Positions 23,989 through 39,236 of a stretch of DNA of 64,000 nucleotides are shown here, in pieces. This DNA is from Tilletiaria anomala UBC 951 (taxonomy: Eukaryota; Basidiomycota; Exobasidiomycetes; Georgefischeriales; Tilletiariaceae), in contig NW_013546919.1 in the NCBI RefSeq assembly GCF_000711695.1, forward strand, positions 1 through 64,000, written 5' to 3'. A program made the position numbers and the translations under genes. The notes under the pieces are model-generated. The model was not told where the DNA came from. It ran no database searches and was given only the letters and a program-made list of their open reading frames with translations. The stretch's first letter is position 1. The number at the start of each line of letters is the position of its first letter.

Positions 23989-25610
23989 ATGTCACAGGCA
24001 GCCGACGCCCCCAAGGCCGAGCCCGTGGGCAATGGCGATGCAGCAGTTTCCACCCCCACTCCAGCGGCGGCAGCTTCAACGTCAGCATCGTTGACGAAAG
24101 AACAGGCCAAGGCGGAGACGCTGCGGCAGGGTGAGTATTCACTTGTCAAGCTCTTCTGACGTTGGACGATTTCTTACACCTTGTATCACTCCGCAGTGGA
24201 ATTCTACATGTCGGATGCGAACCTCCCATTTGATAAATTCCTCTTTACCCTTACGCGCAAGGAAGGTGGATGGGTTCCAATCGCGACAGTGGCTTCATTC
24301 AAGCGCATGAAGCCTATGAGGGAAGTCTTGACCACCGAAGAGATGATCGAAGCCATCAAACTCTCTAAATCTCTTCTCGAGGTGGACCCCACCAACACCA
24401 AGTTTCGCAGAAAGACCGACCTCAAGCCACGACCGGACGCATTTCACCGCAGCGTCTACGTAAAGGGATTCCCAGAGGAGACTGAGACGACGCAGCATGA
24501 TATTGAGAAGTGGTTCGCACAATTCGGAAAGATTAACAGCGTTCGCTTGCGTCGCGAGGACCCTCGTTCCACAGCAAACCCTCGGCGCTTTAAAGGCTCA
24601 GTCTTCGCGGAATTCGAGAACCCGGAGGAGATGACAAAGTTCCTAAAGCTTGAACCAAAGCCTAGCTATGGGGACAATGCGGAAATGCTGATCATGACTA
24701 AGTAAGTCACCGACGACGCTTCGAGGCAAGATGCCACGAGGCTTATTTTTAATTCCTTCTTAGAGATGCATACTGCACGATGAAGATGAAGGAGAAGGGA
24801 ATCGACCCGGCTACAGCCAAGGTGAACACGAGCAAGGGTGCTGGCGGCGGCAGCGGCGGAAAGTTCAATGCCTTCCGGGAGCTTGAGCGCGAAGCAAAAG
24901 GATTGCCTGCGTTCGAAAACGGTTGCAGCAAGCGGAAACGCGACAGGGACGATGGCGACGCAGACAAGTCGAAGAAGCCCTCGCGCTCAGACCCGCTTGA
25001 ATTTGAGTTTCTGGGTAGCAAATTGGTCACGCAGCCCGATGGCACTGTCGACCCGGCCGCTCTTCTCTTTCCGAAAGATTCTGTCCTTGCCTTTGAGGGC
25101 GCGGGCCAGGGCGGCAACTGGAGAGATCTCAAGGAGACCCTGCTCACCGTTCTGCCTACTTCCTTTGTGGAGTTCCCATTCGGTGCTGTTGGCGGGTCCG
25201 TCGGGTTCAAGGAAACCGTCATCGAAGAAGTGCTGAACCAGATCAATGGAATGGACATCAAGGTCGGCGGACAGTCGATCACCTGGAGCCGCGTGGGTGA
25301 GGAGAAGGCTAAGAGCCTGTACGTCGAGCGCGCCAACTTCCGCGCCAAGAATCTCCTCGATCAGCGTGAACAAGAGTCCAGCAGAGGTGGCAGTGGTGGT
25401 CGTGGGCGTGGGGGGGGACGTGGTGGCCGTGGTGGTCGTGGTGGTCGTGGCGGTCGTGGTGGCGGCAGGGGCGGGCGCGGCGGAGGGGGAAGGCACTTTA
25501 ACAAGCGCAAGGCCGAGGGTGATGATGCGCAGGATACATCCTCTGGCGCCGCTCCCGCTGTCGAATCTACGCACAAGAGGGCGAAACAAGACAATGGGAC
25601 AGACGCATGA
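23989..25610 (+). CDS. La-domain RNA-binding protein
   Basis: Three exons, 23989-24130, 24197-24701 and 24764-25610, encode 497 residues. The La motif begins right after the first splice at residue 48 (VEFYMSDANLPFDKFLF). RRM1 follows from about 132 (RSVYVKGF, then FKGSVFAEF). A second, atypical RRM sits at about residues 290-400 (EFEFLGSKL, FPFGAVGGSVGF). The tail is an RGG/GRGG array with a basic KRK segment, and another basic patch (CSKRKRDRD) lies between the RRMs. La proteins bind the 3' oligo-U of new RNA polymerase III transcripts and protect and fold tRNA precursors in the nucleus; the RGG array suits general RNA binding and arginine methylation. The downstream neighbour is convergent. 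Confidence in family is very high. Confidence 0.96.
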
Positions 25611-25977
25611 GCCAGGGTTGGCTTGGTCGATTTGTATCATATGCAGTATTACTTCGATCAGATACTACATCTGGCTGATACTGAGCGCACACGCACGCAA
25701 GGCAAGAAGAGTGGAATGCAAAACAGCTTTGTTGAGAAGCGTACAAATACAGTGCGTGATGCATGCTTTTTTCAGATAAGAGGCCGACTAGTGGTGAGGG
25801 TGGACGGTTTGGTGTGACTACTTTTCGAGAATAAAAGGATCAATCATAAAGACGATGGGTAGTAGCCCGATGTTGAAAGGGCCGATGCGGTAGTATCCGG
25901 ACCTAAGCAGAAGTCATCTCCTCCCCGTGCAATGTGTTTAGCCCGCCAAGGAGCGATTTAGAAGAAGGACTAGTAGC
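25611..25977. other. Convergent 3' gap, La / SAHH
   Basis: A 367-bp gap between two facing stop codons, expected to hold both 3' ends. No further feature is seen. Confidence 0.4.
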
Positions 25978-27595
<1,618 letters not shown>

Positions 27596-28278
27596 GTTGG
27601 CAGAAGATTTAAACGTGAGAAAGTTGAAGAAAACGGAGAGTCTATGGCTTATATCGTGTGGGGAGGGAGAGGTCGTGGTTAAGAAGATGGAGAAGAAGTA
27701 CTTTGGAGACATGAGAGGGAGGCGACGTGGTTGGAGCGAGAGCGAGAGAGCTTCTCATCATGCCCCTGCACGGTTGCGCACGGGTGCAAAAATGTTCAAC
27801 GCCGAAACCACAACCAAACCAGGGGCACTGACTCACTCTCCGGCAGTTCCGCCCCTCTCCGCTGCTTGCCAGAAGCCACAACGTGCGCACTGGCAACATT
27901 TTCAAACCGAGTTCCTTTGTCGTACGAAAAAGGTGCAGGAAAATTGGGGCCAGCGCGCTCAGCAACGTCCATGGGCACTTATCGGCGACCTTTCTCACTC
28001 GTTCACAGAGGGGACTCCCACAACTCAGTCACAACCTTACGTCAGGATTGGGTCGATGCGCATAATAAGCCTTCTTGCTCATATCCTTCGTCCGTATTGG
28101 CCTCGCAATCGTGGTGAGCATCGCTTCATGATTGCAGGCTCTTCTGAATCCATCTCAAGCCAGGTAACTGCGGACCACACACGCATTTGTGTAGTTGGGT
28201 CATCGCATCAGAGCCGCTCGTCGAAGCTGTCACCCTTTCGCCCCTCATTGGTCCCCCGACAGCGACCTGGCACCCGCG
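27596..28278. promoter_or_regulatory. Divergent promoter interval, SAHH / Som1-like
   Basis: About 680 bp between divergent starts. Open frames on both strands here lack a recognisable family. No control site was identified. Confidence 0.4.
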
Positions 28279-28569
28279 ATGCCATTCCCAGAGTCTGCCT
28301 CTCCCAACCCAGCCACGGCTAGCGGTGCTACCTTGCACGTCAGTTCTGGTGCCGATTGCAAGCTCGCTGGAATCTTGCAGTACGACTGCGTGCTGGAGCG
28401 TGCCCCCAAACGAAGCAAGAAGGGCGCTAGTGACTCGGGAGGCAAAATCGTGTGCGCACCCATCGAGCGCATCTTCCAGCTCTGCAGGCACACACCAGCG
28501 GTAGAGGTCACGCACCTGGTCGACTTTGATGCTCAAGGCGCGCCCATACTCCACACACCTCCGGCTTGA
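28279..28569 (+). CDS. Som1-like mitochondrial inner-membrane peptidase subunit
   Basis: A single exon of 96 residues. The central part has the spacing of fungal Som1 proteins: CKLAGILQYDCVLE, then IVCAPIERIFQLCRHTPAVE and VTHLVD. In yeast, Som1 is a small subunit of the inner-membrane peptidase (Imp1/Imp2), which removes sorting signals from intermembrane-space proteins. Conserved cysteines are present (C37, C47, and the pair in VCAP and QLC). Start ATG 28279 follows Kozak-like context; a longer upstream frame exists but lacks an ATG with support. The antisense frame at 28126-28698 is probably a shadow. The call rests on motif resemblance only, so it is moderate. Confidence 0.65.
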   Translation: MPFPESASPNPATASGATLHVSSGADCKLAGILQYDCVLERAPKRSKKGASDSGGKIVCAPIERIFQLCRHTPAVEVTHLVDFDAQGAPILHTPPA

Positions 28570-28886
28570 ACGACAACCGACAAAATGCAGCTTTAACCAG
28601 TTTCCGACAGCGTCCTTGTCGCAGTTTACAAATACCAGTCCAAGCCCGTCGGAACGCAGTTGCGCGTTTCCAGATCTACTTGGCACCCACACTCGCATGC
28701 AATACCATGTAGGTGGATGGTGATGGACTGAAAATACCTCCGGCAGATCGACGCAAGGAGCTCGAGCGGTCAGTCCACTGAAATCCTCAGACGCACGGGC
28801 ATCAGCGCGCGAGGAGCCAATCGCAAAGGAGCGGGCCGGAACAACTAGCCAGGTTCAGTTGGGCTCCAAGGCATATCCGCGGAGTT
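28570..28886. other. Convergent 3' gap, Som1-like / aminopeptidase P
   Basis: About 320 bp between facing stop codons; nothing else seen. Confidence 0.4.
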
Positions 28887-31260
28887 TCAAGCGATGCTGG
28901 CGTTACATTCCTTCTGCAGCCACCTCAGAGCCCTCTCGTCACCCATCTTCTCCAGGACCGGCCCAACCTTCTGCAGCACCTCTGCATGGTACTCCTGCAT
29001 CCAATGCTTCTCGTACGGCAGCAGCAGCGCAGCGTCGATCAGCGAGACTTGAATCGGGCACAAGGTCAGATGCTCGAAGCACAAAAAGTCTTTGCCACCA
29101 AAGTTGTTGGGTGTCGTGGCTTTGCGCACGCTGACGGCGGGCCCGAGAGCAAAAAAAGGTAGCACAGGAGAGGCCTCAGTCAGCCAAAGTCGTTTGGTTG
29201 TAATGTATTTGGCACTCACGCCACAAGGTTCTCGATGCGGACACCCCAGCTGCCGTCCTTGTAGTAGCCAGGCTCATTGCTGATCACCATGCCTTCCTTG
29301 AGAGTCGTGTCGTTGAACACGATGCGCGTACCGATCCCTTGTGGGCCTTCATGGACGTTGAGCCAAGAGCCAACTGCAAGACCGGAGCAAGATCAAATGA
29401 ACACGTCATTTTTAGCAGCTGGTACACAGGAGAGAGAGGAAAGTTTGCGTTAACAGCTCACCTCCGTGACCGGTCCCATGCCTATAGTCTAGACCGTCCT
29501 CCCAGAGCGCCTTCCTAGCGAGTGAATCCAGAATATACCCAGTCGAGCCTTTGGGGAAGATGACCCTGTCGATGGCAATGTGACCTTGCAGCACACGCGT
29601 GAAGGCTCTCTTCTCCTCCTGTGTTGGTTGGCCAAAGTGCCACGTGCGCGTGACGTCGGTCGTTCCGGGCGTGTCGAAGTGTGCGCCGGAGTCGCAGAGG
29701 TAGATCTGCGCCGGGTCAATGGCCGGGCACGACGCTGGGTCGGGCGAGTAGTGGATGATGGCGGCATTGGCACCGGTGGAGGAGATGGTGCTGAAACTCA
29801 GACCTTTGAAGCCTTCTAGCCTGCTCCTGTACTCTTCCAGCTTCGTCGCGCCACTCGATTCGGTCACCTTTTCGCCTTTGCTCAGCGCCTCCTCAAGCCA
29901 GGCAAAGTATTGCGCGAGTGCCGCGCCATCGCGGATGTGTGCTTCGCGGAAGCCTTCCAGTTCGCGTGCGTTCTTGATACTCTTCTGGTCGACGACGATC
30001 GACCGGTCGATCTTCGCCTTCTCCTCTCCGCCGAGCGCTTTCATAATGGCGAGCGATGCACGCTTGCCGATCAGGATCTTGCCGTCGGCTGGAAGTGCGC
30101 TGCCATGCTTGTGCAAGTCTTCGTAGAAAGTGTCGTACGGCCGCAGCTCGACGTCATGGCAGCCTTTGAGTGCAGCCTGGGCGCTACCGTCAAGCTGCTT
30201 TTCGTTGACATAGAGGTAGGTGCGGTCAAGCAAGACGAGCGCAAAGGCGAAGAAGACCGGATTGTACGGCACGTCTGAACCGCGCAGGTTGAATAGCCAG
30301 GCAACTTCGTCCAGCATATTTGCAACGAACCCTTGTACGTTGCCCCTTTTCTTTAGCTCTTCCCGCAGATCTTTCGCCTTGTTTGCGTAGCTCTTTCCTG
30401 CTGTCTTGTCATCGAGTGCAAAGATGGGTTCCGAAGGCTTGGGCGGCCGATTTCCATCGGCATCCCAGACCTCGTCGACGAGATTCTGCGTGATGGCTTC
30501 GAGTTTGGAGGACTTCTTTACCAGCTCCTTTTCCAGCGCTTGAGCATCTTCGGCAGTGATAAGAGAAGGGTCGACCCCAATGCGCGAGCCATTGGGCAGC
30601 TTCTTGTGCAGGAACTCTTTACATGTGCGGGATCGAGGGTCTACAGTCAGGTCGAGTGCATGATTTGATGTGCGTGCGCAAGACGCAAGACGCTTGCACT
30701 CACCTTGCCAGGTTGGGACGTTATCTTCGCCCTGTTTCATCAAGGTCCACACTCCGGCCTGCAACTGTTGTCCAGCCTGCAAAAAGTAGCGACCATCGGT
30801 GAAAAGGAGGCCGTCCTTTTCGGTCACAACGGCGCAACCTGCAGACCCGGAGAACCCCTGAGAGAATGAGAGCACGCGCAAAGAGCAGTCAGCCTCAGCC
30901 TCCTGGACCTTTCCTCGGTCTTTTGCGCACCGAGATGTAGCCTCTTCGAAGATCACGTTGGGCGGGGTATTCACTGTTGATGGCCGCCGAAAGGTCAGAG
31001 CGTCAGAATGTTCCGTATCACCTACCGAATCGTTGTTTAACAGCGCATGCTTACCTGAAATGCGCATCTTCCGAAGGGACAACGCTTGTTGAGGGTTGGA
31101 GACGAGGTCGAATGATCAGCTGCCTACACGCTTGCTCGACACCACACGGCGGCAGTCGAAAGACAGCTCACTAGGCGTTCAGGCCATGCTTGTTCATGAG
31201 CACACGCAGTCTCTCGACTCGTTGCTTGGTCTCGACGACGCCGGTAGCGATGGCCCCCAT
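28887..31260 (-). CDS. Xaa-Pro aminopeptidase (aminopeptidase P, XPNPEP1 type)
   Basis: Seven minus-strand exons (31172-31260, 31055-31084, 30931-30973, 30704-30857, 29462-30616, 29220-29373, 28887-29130) encode 622 residues, the family length. Two N-terminal exons are only 30 and 43 nt. The enzyme removes an N-terminal residue preceding proline. The creatinase-like N-domain (VETKQRVERLRVLMNKHGL, GFSGSAGCAVV, LFTDGRYFLQA, WTLMKQGED) leads to the pita-bread catalytic domain. Its metal ligands are seen in DSGAHFDTPGTTDVTRTWHF, HGTGHGVGSWLNVHEGP, ISNEPGYY and VRIENLV. ATG 31260 gives the cytosolic-type N-terminus. An in-frame ATG at 31395 adds 45 residues with no acids and many Arg, Ser and Thr, like a mitochondrial presequence. 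Dual targeting is therefore possible. Confidence 0.95.
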
Positions 31261-31395
31261 GTTGGATCGAGCAGTCCGTGTGGAGTAGAGGTTCCGGAGG
31301 GCAGCTTGCCGTAATAAGCAGGCCGTCGCAGTCAGATGATGAGAAGAGAAAGCTGTTCGCGCAAGGGCCCGGGTGCAGGTCTTCCGAACGGACAT

Positions 31396-32049
31396 GAGTC
31401 AGCGTGAGGAAAAGGAAGATCAAGCTTCGGTACCGTATGGATATGGACGAGAAGGGAAGCAGACGTGGGGAGGATGTACTCGTTGAAAGCTGTCACCATC
31501 TACCATGTCACTCGGTACTGAACTCGAACATGGAGGCATTACACTGTACAACAGAGTTGAGAGCTCCAGAGGGCCAAGCGGGCCATACTGCGTCTTAGTG
31601 CCTATGCTCCTAATACCGCCGCAAACGGCACCGAAATAACCGAGAGACTGGGCTAGGGTCGATAACGACAGCCTCATGCGAATCAGATACGACTGACCTG
31701 CCGCCTTGGGCCGAATGATAGCCCTAATAAGCCTGTCCAGAGTCGAGACCATCCAAGAGGGCTTTATATACAATTATTAAAGGCCTCGACCAGCTGCAGC
31801 ATACTCCAACCGCTTGCACCAACTCTGCCCTCAGCAGCCATGTGTCATTTGTGTTGGAGCGCACGCAATTGGGGAAGAATGAGATGTCAAATGCCAGCGA
31901 GCTCGGATACTGGCTTTGCTGTGAGATGTGACGAATTGCACAACGGGGCAGAGAAGCTGACAAGGCGTCGAAGGATACAAGGGTATAGGCAATCGCCGGA
32001 GAATATGGAAAGGGTCCTTCATTGCAGCTCTCATGTGAGGCCAGCTGCT
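31396..32049. other. Intergenic, aminopeptidase P promoter side / Pmp3 3' side
   Basis: About 650 bp with only short frames; the part near 31400 should be the promoter of the aminopeptidase P gene. No further feature is supported. Confidence 0.4.
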
Positions 32050-32854
32050 TCAACGCTGAATAGTTCCGTACTGGTAGCCCCCATTGAAGCCAAATGACAA
32101 ACTTTTCAGATACCTGCTCATAGCAGAGAAATGATTCGGGCAAAGCACTCACGCTTGGAGGGGCCTGGTTCTGAACAGCGCCCGGGGTTGCTTCGTACCG
32201 GCCGTTCCCTTGGTACCCATGATGTGAAAGAGATTCAAAAGTTAACTCAGACAGTAATGGTGCTAGTTTTCTCCGTGTCCCCTCGTATGTGCCCACGTAC
32301 CCTTGTAGGTAAACCCTTGAAGGCCAAAGCGCTCGCGTGCTTGGACATGCTTATAGATCAGCCAGAGAGCGTGGACCTGATGAGAGTATAATGGAGACAT
32401 GGAAAGCAACATGGTGTTAGCCGAGCAAGTGAGAAATCTGCTGCGAGCGAAATGAGGCTTAACCATCACCGGCAAGATCGTAACTCACGTGTCCGGGGAC
32501 TGCAATGAACAATCACGGTTAGGTCGATGTCCTAATGAGAACGAAGTTCTAAGATGGACTCACGATAGCCAAGGATTGTCAGACAGATGCTGTAAAAATG
32601 GAGATGGCAGCGGTCAGAAATGCACAGACAGACCGGGTGTAACCGTCTCATACTTGATGAGCAGATCGCAAGAGCACTGTGCAGCCAACGCAAGAGAACA
32701 AAGGGTGAAAACAGAAACAGAGAGTAAGCCCCATGTCATTGTGAAAACCAGCTGCGTTTCAAGCACAAGGACTAACCCCAGAAAGGAAAGCCACCCCTGC
32801 TGGCGGGAAGAGGATGCTGACGAGGATGAGGAGCACGTCGGACGTCTCGACCAT
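32050..32854 (-). CDS. PMP3: Pmp3/UPF0057 small membrane proteolipid with C-terminal tail
   Basis: Seven minus-strand exons (32777-32854, 32654-32676, 32564-32589, 32489-32499, 32301-32376, 32153-32208, 32050-32070) encode 96 residues; every phase closes, including an 11-nt exon. Two membrane segments carry the family pattern: DVLLILVSILFPPAGVAFL, a CSCDLLIN turn, then ICLTILGYLPGH and VHALWLIYK. A polar tail follows (RERFGLQGFTYKGNGRYEAT, ending PPSYGTIQR), typical of fungal long forms. Pmp3 proteins sit in the plasma membrane and affect membrane potential and cation tolerance. Introns total 514 of 805 nt, so short-frame methods miss the gene. The last exon (21 nt) is the least certain, although it follows a good acceptor and closes in phase. 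Confidence 0.9.
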
Positions 32855-33478
32855 CTTGATGCAGACCTGTGGAACGGATGGGACGGTAGAGGGATGGGAG
32901 CTAAGAACGTCGTGCGAGCAAGCGTACGACAGACGAGTAGGGAACTTGGTGTGTTCAAGGGGAGCGTGTGCGTGGTAGGGTCAAAGTGAAGCCCGAGAGC
33001 GATGCCAAAGATGGTGCAGTTTTGAGTATGAAAGAACGGAGTGAGACTGGGCAAGCGGGCTTCTGGTTGCGTCACACTCTGCGAAGCGATCAGCAGGGCG
33101 AGACTGCCCGCACAAATTAGGGTTCTTACTTGGCACAAGATGGGGACTGTGAGACCTTTGGGGGGGAGGGTTGGCGCGGGAACGCGCGCGTGTCACTTTC
33201 GCCCCTGCAGTCTGATCACGGATCAGCCCACTGTCTGTCCCCTGCCCATGTCCGTGTCCCTATCACTCACTCTCTCGGCCGGCCCTCCGCCCTTTCCTTC
33301 CGTCAGCACCATATCACAGCTCAGTTCGACAACGCAACGCATTGAACGATCAATCGACATCTGCTACATACGGCGTGCGCGCCAGTGTGTACAGCGTTCT
33401 CCGCATCTCACCCGGCCCCATCTGTTCAAAGGGCCTGCGTGCGCGTGGCCACAGAAGTACCCACCCCTCGCGCTGAAC
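32855..33478. promoter_or_regulatory. Divergent promoter interval, Pmp3 / Ada3
   Basis: About 620 bp between divergent starts. Pyrimidine-rich stretches (for example ccctatcactcactctctcg near 33260) precede the Ada3 start. No specific operator is claimed. Confidence 0.4.
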
Positions 33479-35907
33479 ATGGCTCGCCTCAGGGAACTGG
33501 TCGATAAAGCCTCGCGCAGCAGTAGCAGCAAGGGGCACGATAGCGCCGCAGACGGCGCAGAGGACGATGGCACGCCTTTGCCATCTAGCGAGGAGATTGT
33601 CGAGCTGCTCAAACATCTGCAGTTCCTCAAGGACAGACTCGTCTCATACAGAAAGCTGCTTCATGACCACAAAGACAGCTTGGCTGCATCGACCCCAGAT
33701 GGTGCAGCGGCCAAGAGCAGCAGGGAGGCAGCGGCAGCTGGAGCTGGAGCGGTAGGACAAGGGAAAACTGCAGCTTCAGCGGTCCCATCGAAACCGGCTG
33801 CTCCAGATGGGCCCACACCGGTAAAATTGACCTCAGTGCAGGCGCCTCTAAAGAGCAGCAAGCCTGGCGTCTCCAAGGCGTCTGGGGCTTCGAGTACCAC
33901 CGGCCCGAACACCCCAGTTGCAACAGCAGCCAGCAGCAGTAGCCTTCAAAAGCCGACCATGGATATCGCTCCCACCAGCATAGCAACCTCCACCTCTGGG
34001 TCTTCTGCGTCGAAGCCACTTGCTGCACCTTCTATCCCGCGCATCCTACCGCGCATCAAAATCAAGCGAGATGCATCGGCCACACCGTCCGATTTTGCTG
34101 ACAAGCTCCCTGCCTCTGCGGCAACAGCCAATGCGAACGGAATGTCTGGCAGCCCGGGGGATACGATGGACTGGGAGGCCGATTGCGCGTCTGCCAAGCT
34201 GGGTAAGGCGTACGCCAAGCTGAAAGGACAACCGATGTTCATGAAGAGGAAGCGTAGTAGAGAGTCGGAAGACGAGGCAGATACGGCGTCAGAGACGGCC
34301 AGTGCTGCGGGGGACTCGAGCATGTCTGTTGGGCCAAGACTCTCTTTGCAGGGCCTCAAGCTTCGTGCTTCCCCTGCCGTCTCAGCTCTGAACAGGGTGA
34401 GTTGGGAAATCAGAGTTTGATTGTGGCTGTGAAACCCCAATCCCCTGTTAATATCTTTTATAAACCCCTTTGTACAGCGTGCGCATGATTCTCCCGGTGT
34501 GTCGAGCATGCATCCGCAACGGCGGTCCAGCATGATGCCGCAAGCGCCCGCTGCACCGCCCGTCTACGACCCGGCATGGGCTCTACCCACGGTGACTGTA
34601 GACAGCCTGATGCCAAAGCTAGCCACGACGCAGGCGCCACGGCCCTATGCGACCAAGCCGGAAGATGTGCATGATGACTTTGCAACAAAGGACTGGCGCG
34701 AGCGCGACAGAGAGCGTGATCGGGAGGGAGGGGCAAATGGTCAATCGCAAGGGACCAAAGAGGGCAAGAAGGGCAAAGAGCAGAGCCAGGTCCCGCTCAA
34801 CACCTTTTACTCTTACGCGGATGGGTACTTTAAGAGCTTGACCGAAGATGACCTTGCATGGCTTTCCAGCCAAACGGATGACTTGGAGCCATTCCAGGTG
34901 AGTGTCAGCCCTTGTCATGCAGTATTCGGTGTGAAACGAACAACGTCTTCGTTATTTCCACCCCTCAGATTCCACCACTAGGGCGCTACTACCGCGAAGT
35001 CTTCGAAGCCGAGGACGCCGCGCAGACAGGGCCGGACGGGATCCCGCTCGTGCCTGCAGTCGTACCGCCGCTCAGCCCGCCCAAAGCGAGCCCATACAAC
35101 ACGCGTTTCGTCCCGTCGTCCTTGACCGACAAGCACCTTGGTTCTGCGGATGATGCCAAGAGTGGTCTGCTCACGGAGCGTGTCGTCGCCTCGCTCTTAA
35201 GGACCACGAATGGCGGCCTTCCCCAGGTGCCAGAGGGAGATGAAGAGGACGATGCGGAGAGTGCCCCGTCGCTGACGACGACGGCGGCGCCAACGTTGCC
35301 CAGCATGCAGCAGGACACGCTTGCTTTCGAGGACAAGCTCAAGGCAGAGCTCAAAATGTTGGACCTATTCGACGAAGCAGCCGTCAACTCCGGGCAGCGG
35401 CAGGACGACGAAGTCTCTGCGATGCTCCGCAAGGTGCAAGAAGCGTTGCGCAAGCAGATGCGCGTCAACGAGGCGCGCAAAGCGCGGCTGTTCGAACTCG
35501 CACGCAGCCGGATGAGCTACCAAGAATACATAACGTGTCTCAATACGTTCGAGCGCGACATCGAGGCGGGTTGGAACAAGCGCCAGCGGCAGATCCGGGC
35601 CAGTGTGCAACGTAAGAAGAAAGGCGGCGGTGGCGGGACGAGCTCGCAAGCGGCAGCGGCCGATCAAGTTTCCGCCGGCGGAGCAGTCCCCTACGGCGAG
35701 CCAGGAGCCGCAGTGGTCGGGGGCTCGGCGGGCGCGGGCGCGGGCCCATCAAAACCTGTACTGCCTGACTCGGTCATCTCTGCGATGGAGAAGCGGCGCA
35801 AGTTGATCGATGCTCTCGGCCCCATGTTCGACCGGTTGCCGCTGTCGTGGCAGCCGCCGCCCGAGGGCGAGTCGGTGTATACAGACCTCGATTTGGAAGA
35901 TGTATAA
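33479..35907 (+). CDS. NGG1: SAGA/ADA complex subunit Ada3 (Ngg1)
   Basis: Three exons, 33479-34396, 34478-34897 and 34969-35907, encode 758 residues in phase. Ada3 links the Gcn5 acetyltransferase and Ada2 within SAGA in the nucleus. An N-terminal coiled segment (EIVELLKHLQFLKDRLVSYR) leads to a long Ala/Ser/Pro-rich region with basic patches (MKRKRSRE). The Ada3 signature lies in the centre, FYSYADGYFKSLTEDDLAWL, then PFQ joined by splicing to IPPLGRYYREVF. The C-terminal Ada3 domain carries KLKAELKMLDLFDE, then EVSAMLRKVQEALRKQMRVN and SRMSYQEYI. It ends with EKRRKLIDALGPMFDRLP. It is convergent with phosphoglucose isomerase. The family call is strong; little can be said about regulation. 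Confidence 0.93.
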
Positions 35908-36189
35908 TATTTGGTACTCAGTGCTTGCGCGTCTGCAATTCACATCTATCTCGCGTTTTGGCATTGCTCCATCCACAGGTGCGTCTCACGCTGAACGTCA
36001 TGTCATGTGAAGTGTGCATCGGAACTCCCATCGATTTTTGTCACGAATTTCGAGGCTTATACATTGTAAAGTGGTATGCATGCGCGTTCGCGGTTTTGGG
36101 CTGCTAGAAAAGAGCAAAGCGGGGAAAAAGAGGAACAGAGGGAATCTCTATAACTGCGAGAGCTGCCGCCTGGAAATGTCGCAAAGGCG

Positions 36190-37930
<1,741 letters not shown>

Positions 37931-39236
37931 GGTTGCGGTTATTTATTTATTTATTTTCCTTCTTCTCCTTGTCTCTTTTGTGGATCGCTGTTGGGTGCCG
38001 CGGCGTGGAATGCGGTGACGAGGTTCAGCTATGTGCGGTTCGAGGCCGAGTGGTGGCAGACTATTGAGCCACACGTAACACTCACCTGTCGAGCTGTTGC
38101 CTATGGAGTCGAGTGGGATGCAGTTGGGGTGTGTATGTTCCGCTGGCTGTGCAGCGCCCGAGTATTATATAGAATGTTTCAGCTCTTCTCGACAATGTGT
38201 GAACTTACCATTGGGGTGGGGGGGATGGGGTCAGCGTGGCGAAGTGCGACGGCGAGCCGAGATCCCAATCGTACGGGCACCGGGCCAACACCACAGAATG
38301 GAATCCACGGCTTGGAGCCGATCGATGAATGGAAGGTCTGGCTGGCTGGTGTTCCGCTGTTGGGCGTCCACACTTGCACGGTGCACGGGCCGTGTGGCCT
38401 GTGCTTGTGGTATTGCTTCTCCCGTGGCGCTGGAGAGGGAGCGCGGCAGCGGAACGGAGGTTACAGCTCACCGAACCTTACATGCAGTTCCTGTAGGTTG
38501 TGCAGCATTCGACTTGGCCCGTGCAGACACGATGCATCAAGCGAACCTAAAATAGGGTTGTGACATCTTCTCCGGGTTTGCCTCAACTGGGCGGACACGG
38601 GTCGCGTCCTTGGTCCCGCTTGCAGCATAGCAGATGACGGAACCAACGATGCCTGAGCGCTTCACGGGTAAAGGGAGAAAGATGGATAGGGAATGTGTGT
38701 GTCTGTGTTTCGATGCAGTACACTTTGTGGTGTAGCGGGAAGAGCCGACATATGCGAGCGAGTACGGCCGTAGCGGCCGGGGGAGGACGAAATAGTCCAT
38801 GATGGATGATGTGACAGCCGGGCGGAAACGGACGTGAAGGAGACGGGTAACGTCAAGTGTATGTGTGCGCAATGGAGACGAGGAGGCTGAGGGCAAAGTA
38901 CACGCGGGGGGCGCGTACTATATACTAAGATGTGGTGCAGATATGTGAGCGTCTGAGACCTGCGTGATGGAATGTTATTCGATGGTGGGGATAACTGGAT
39001 AATGTGAATTTGGGGAAATGGTGGATGGTAGTACAATGTTGTTGCGTACGCTGTTCCTGCTGTTGCTGCCTTCAATAGAGATGATGGTGATCATAGGATA
39101 TGCCACTGACGTCGCGTCAGAGAGGAAAGGCGAGGCATCAGGTCGCGCTCCTATTCTCGTGTTCCACAAGTGGAGCCCGGTGGAGAATCGCCTAGCATCG
39201 AGCGAGCCAATAGTATGGGGTCACACTCCACTACTT
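37931..39236. other. Intergenic, PGI promoter side / kinase 3' side
   Basis: About 1.3 kb upstream of PGI and downstream of the kinase. It begins with a short ATTT repeat at 37939-37957. Frames on either strand (for example 37904-38563 plus, 38537-39075 minus) have no recognisable family. Nothing else is supported. Confidence 0.45.

Noticed and set aside
24987-25640. Minus-strand frame with long Thr tracts opposite La
   Set aside because: The Thr tracts are the complement of the GGY codons of the RGG array.
32614-33138. Minus-strand frame of 174 codons overlapping Pmp3 exons
   Set aside because: It reads through introns in another frame; the true product in this place is Pmp3.
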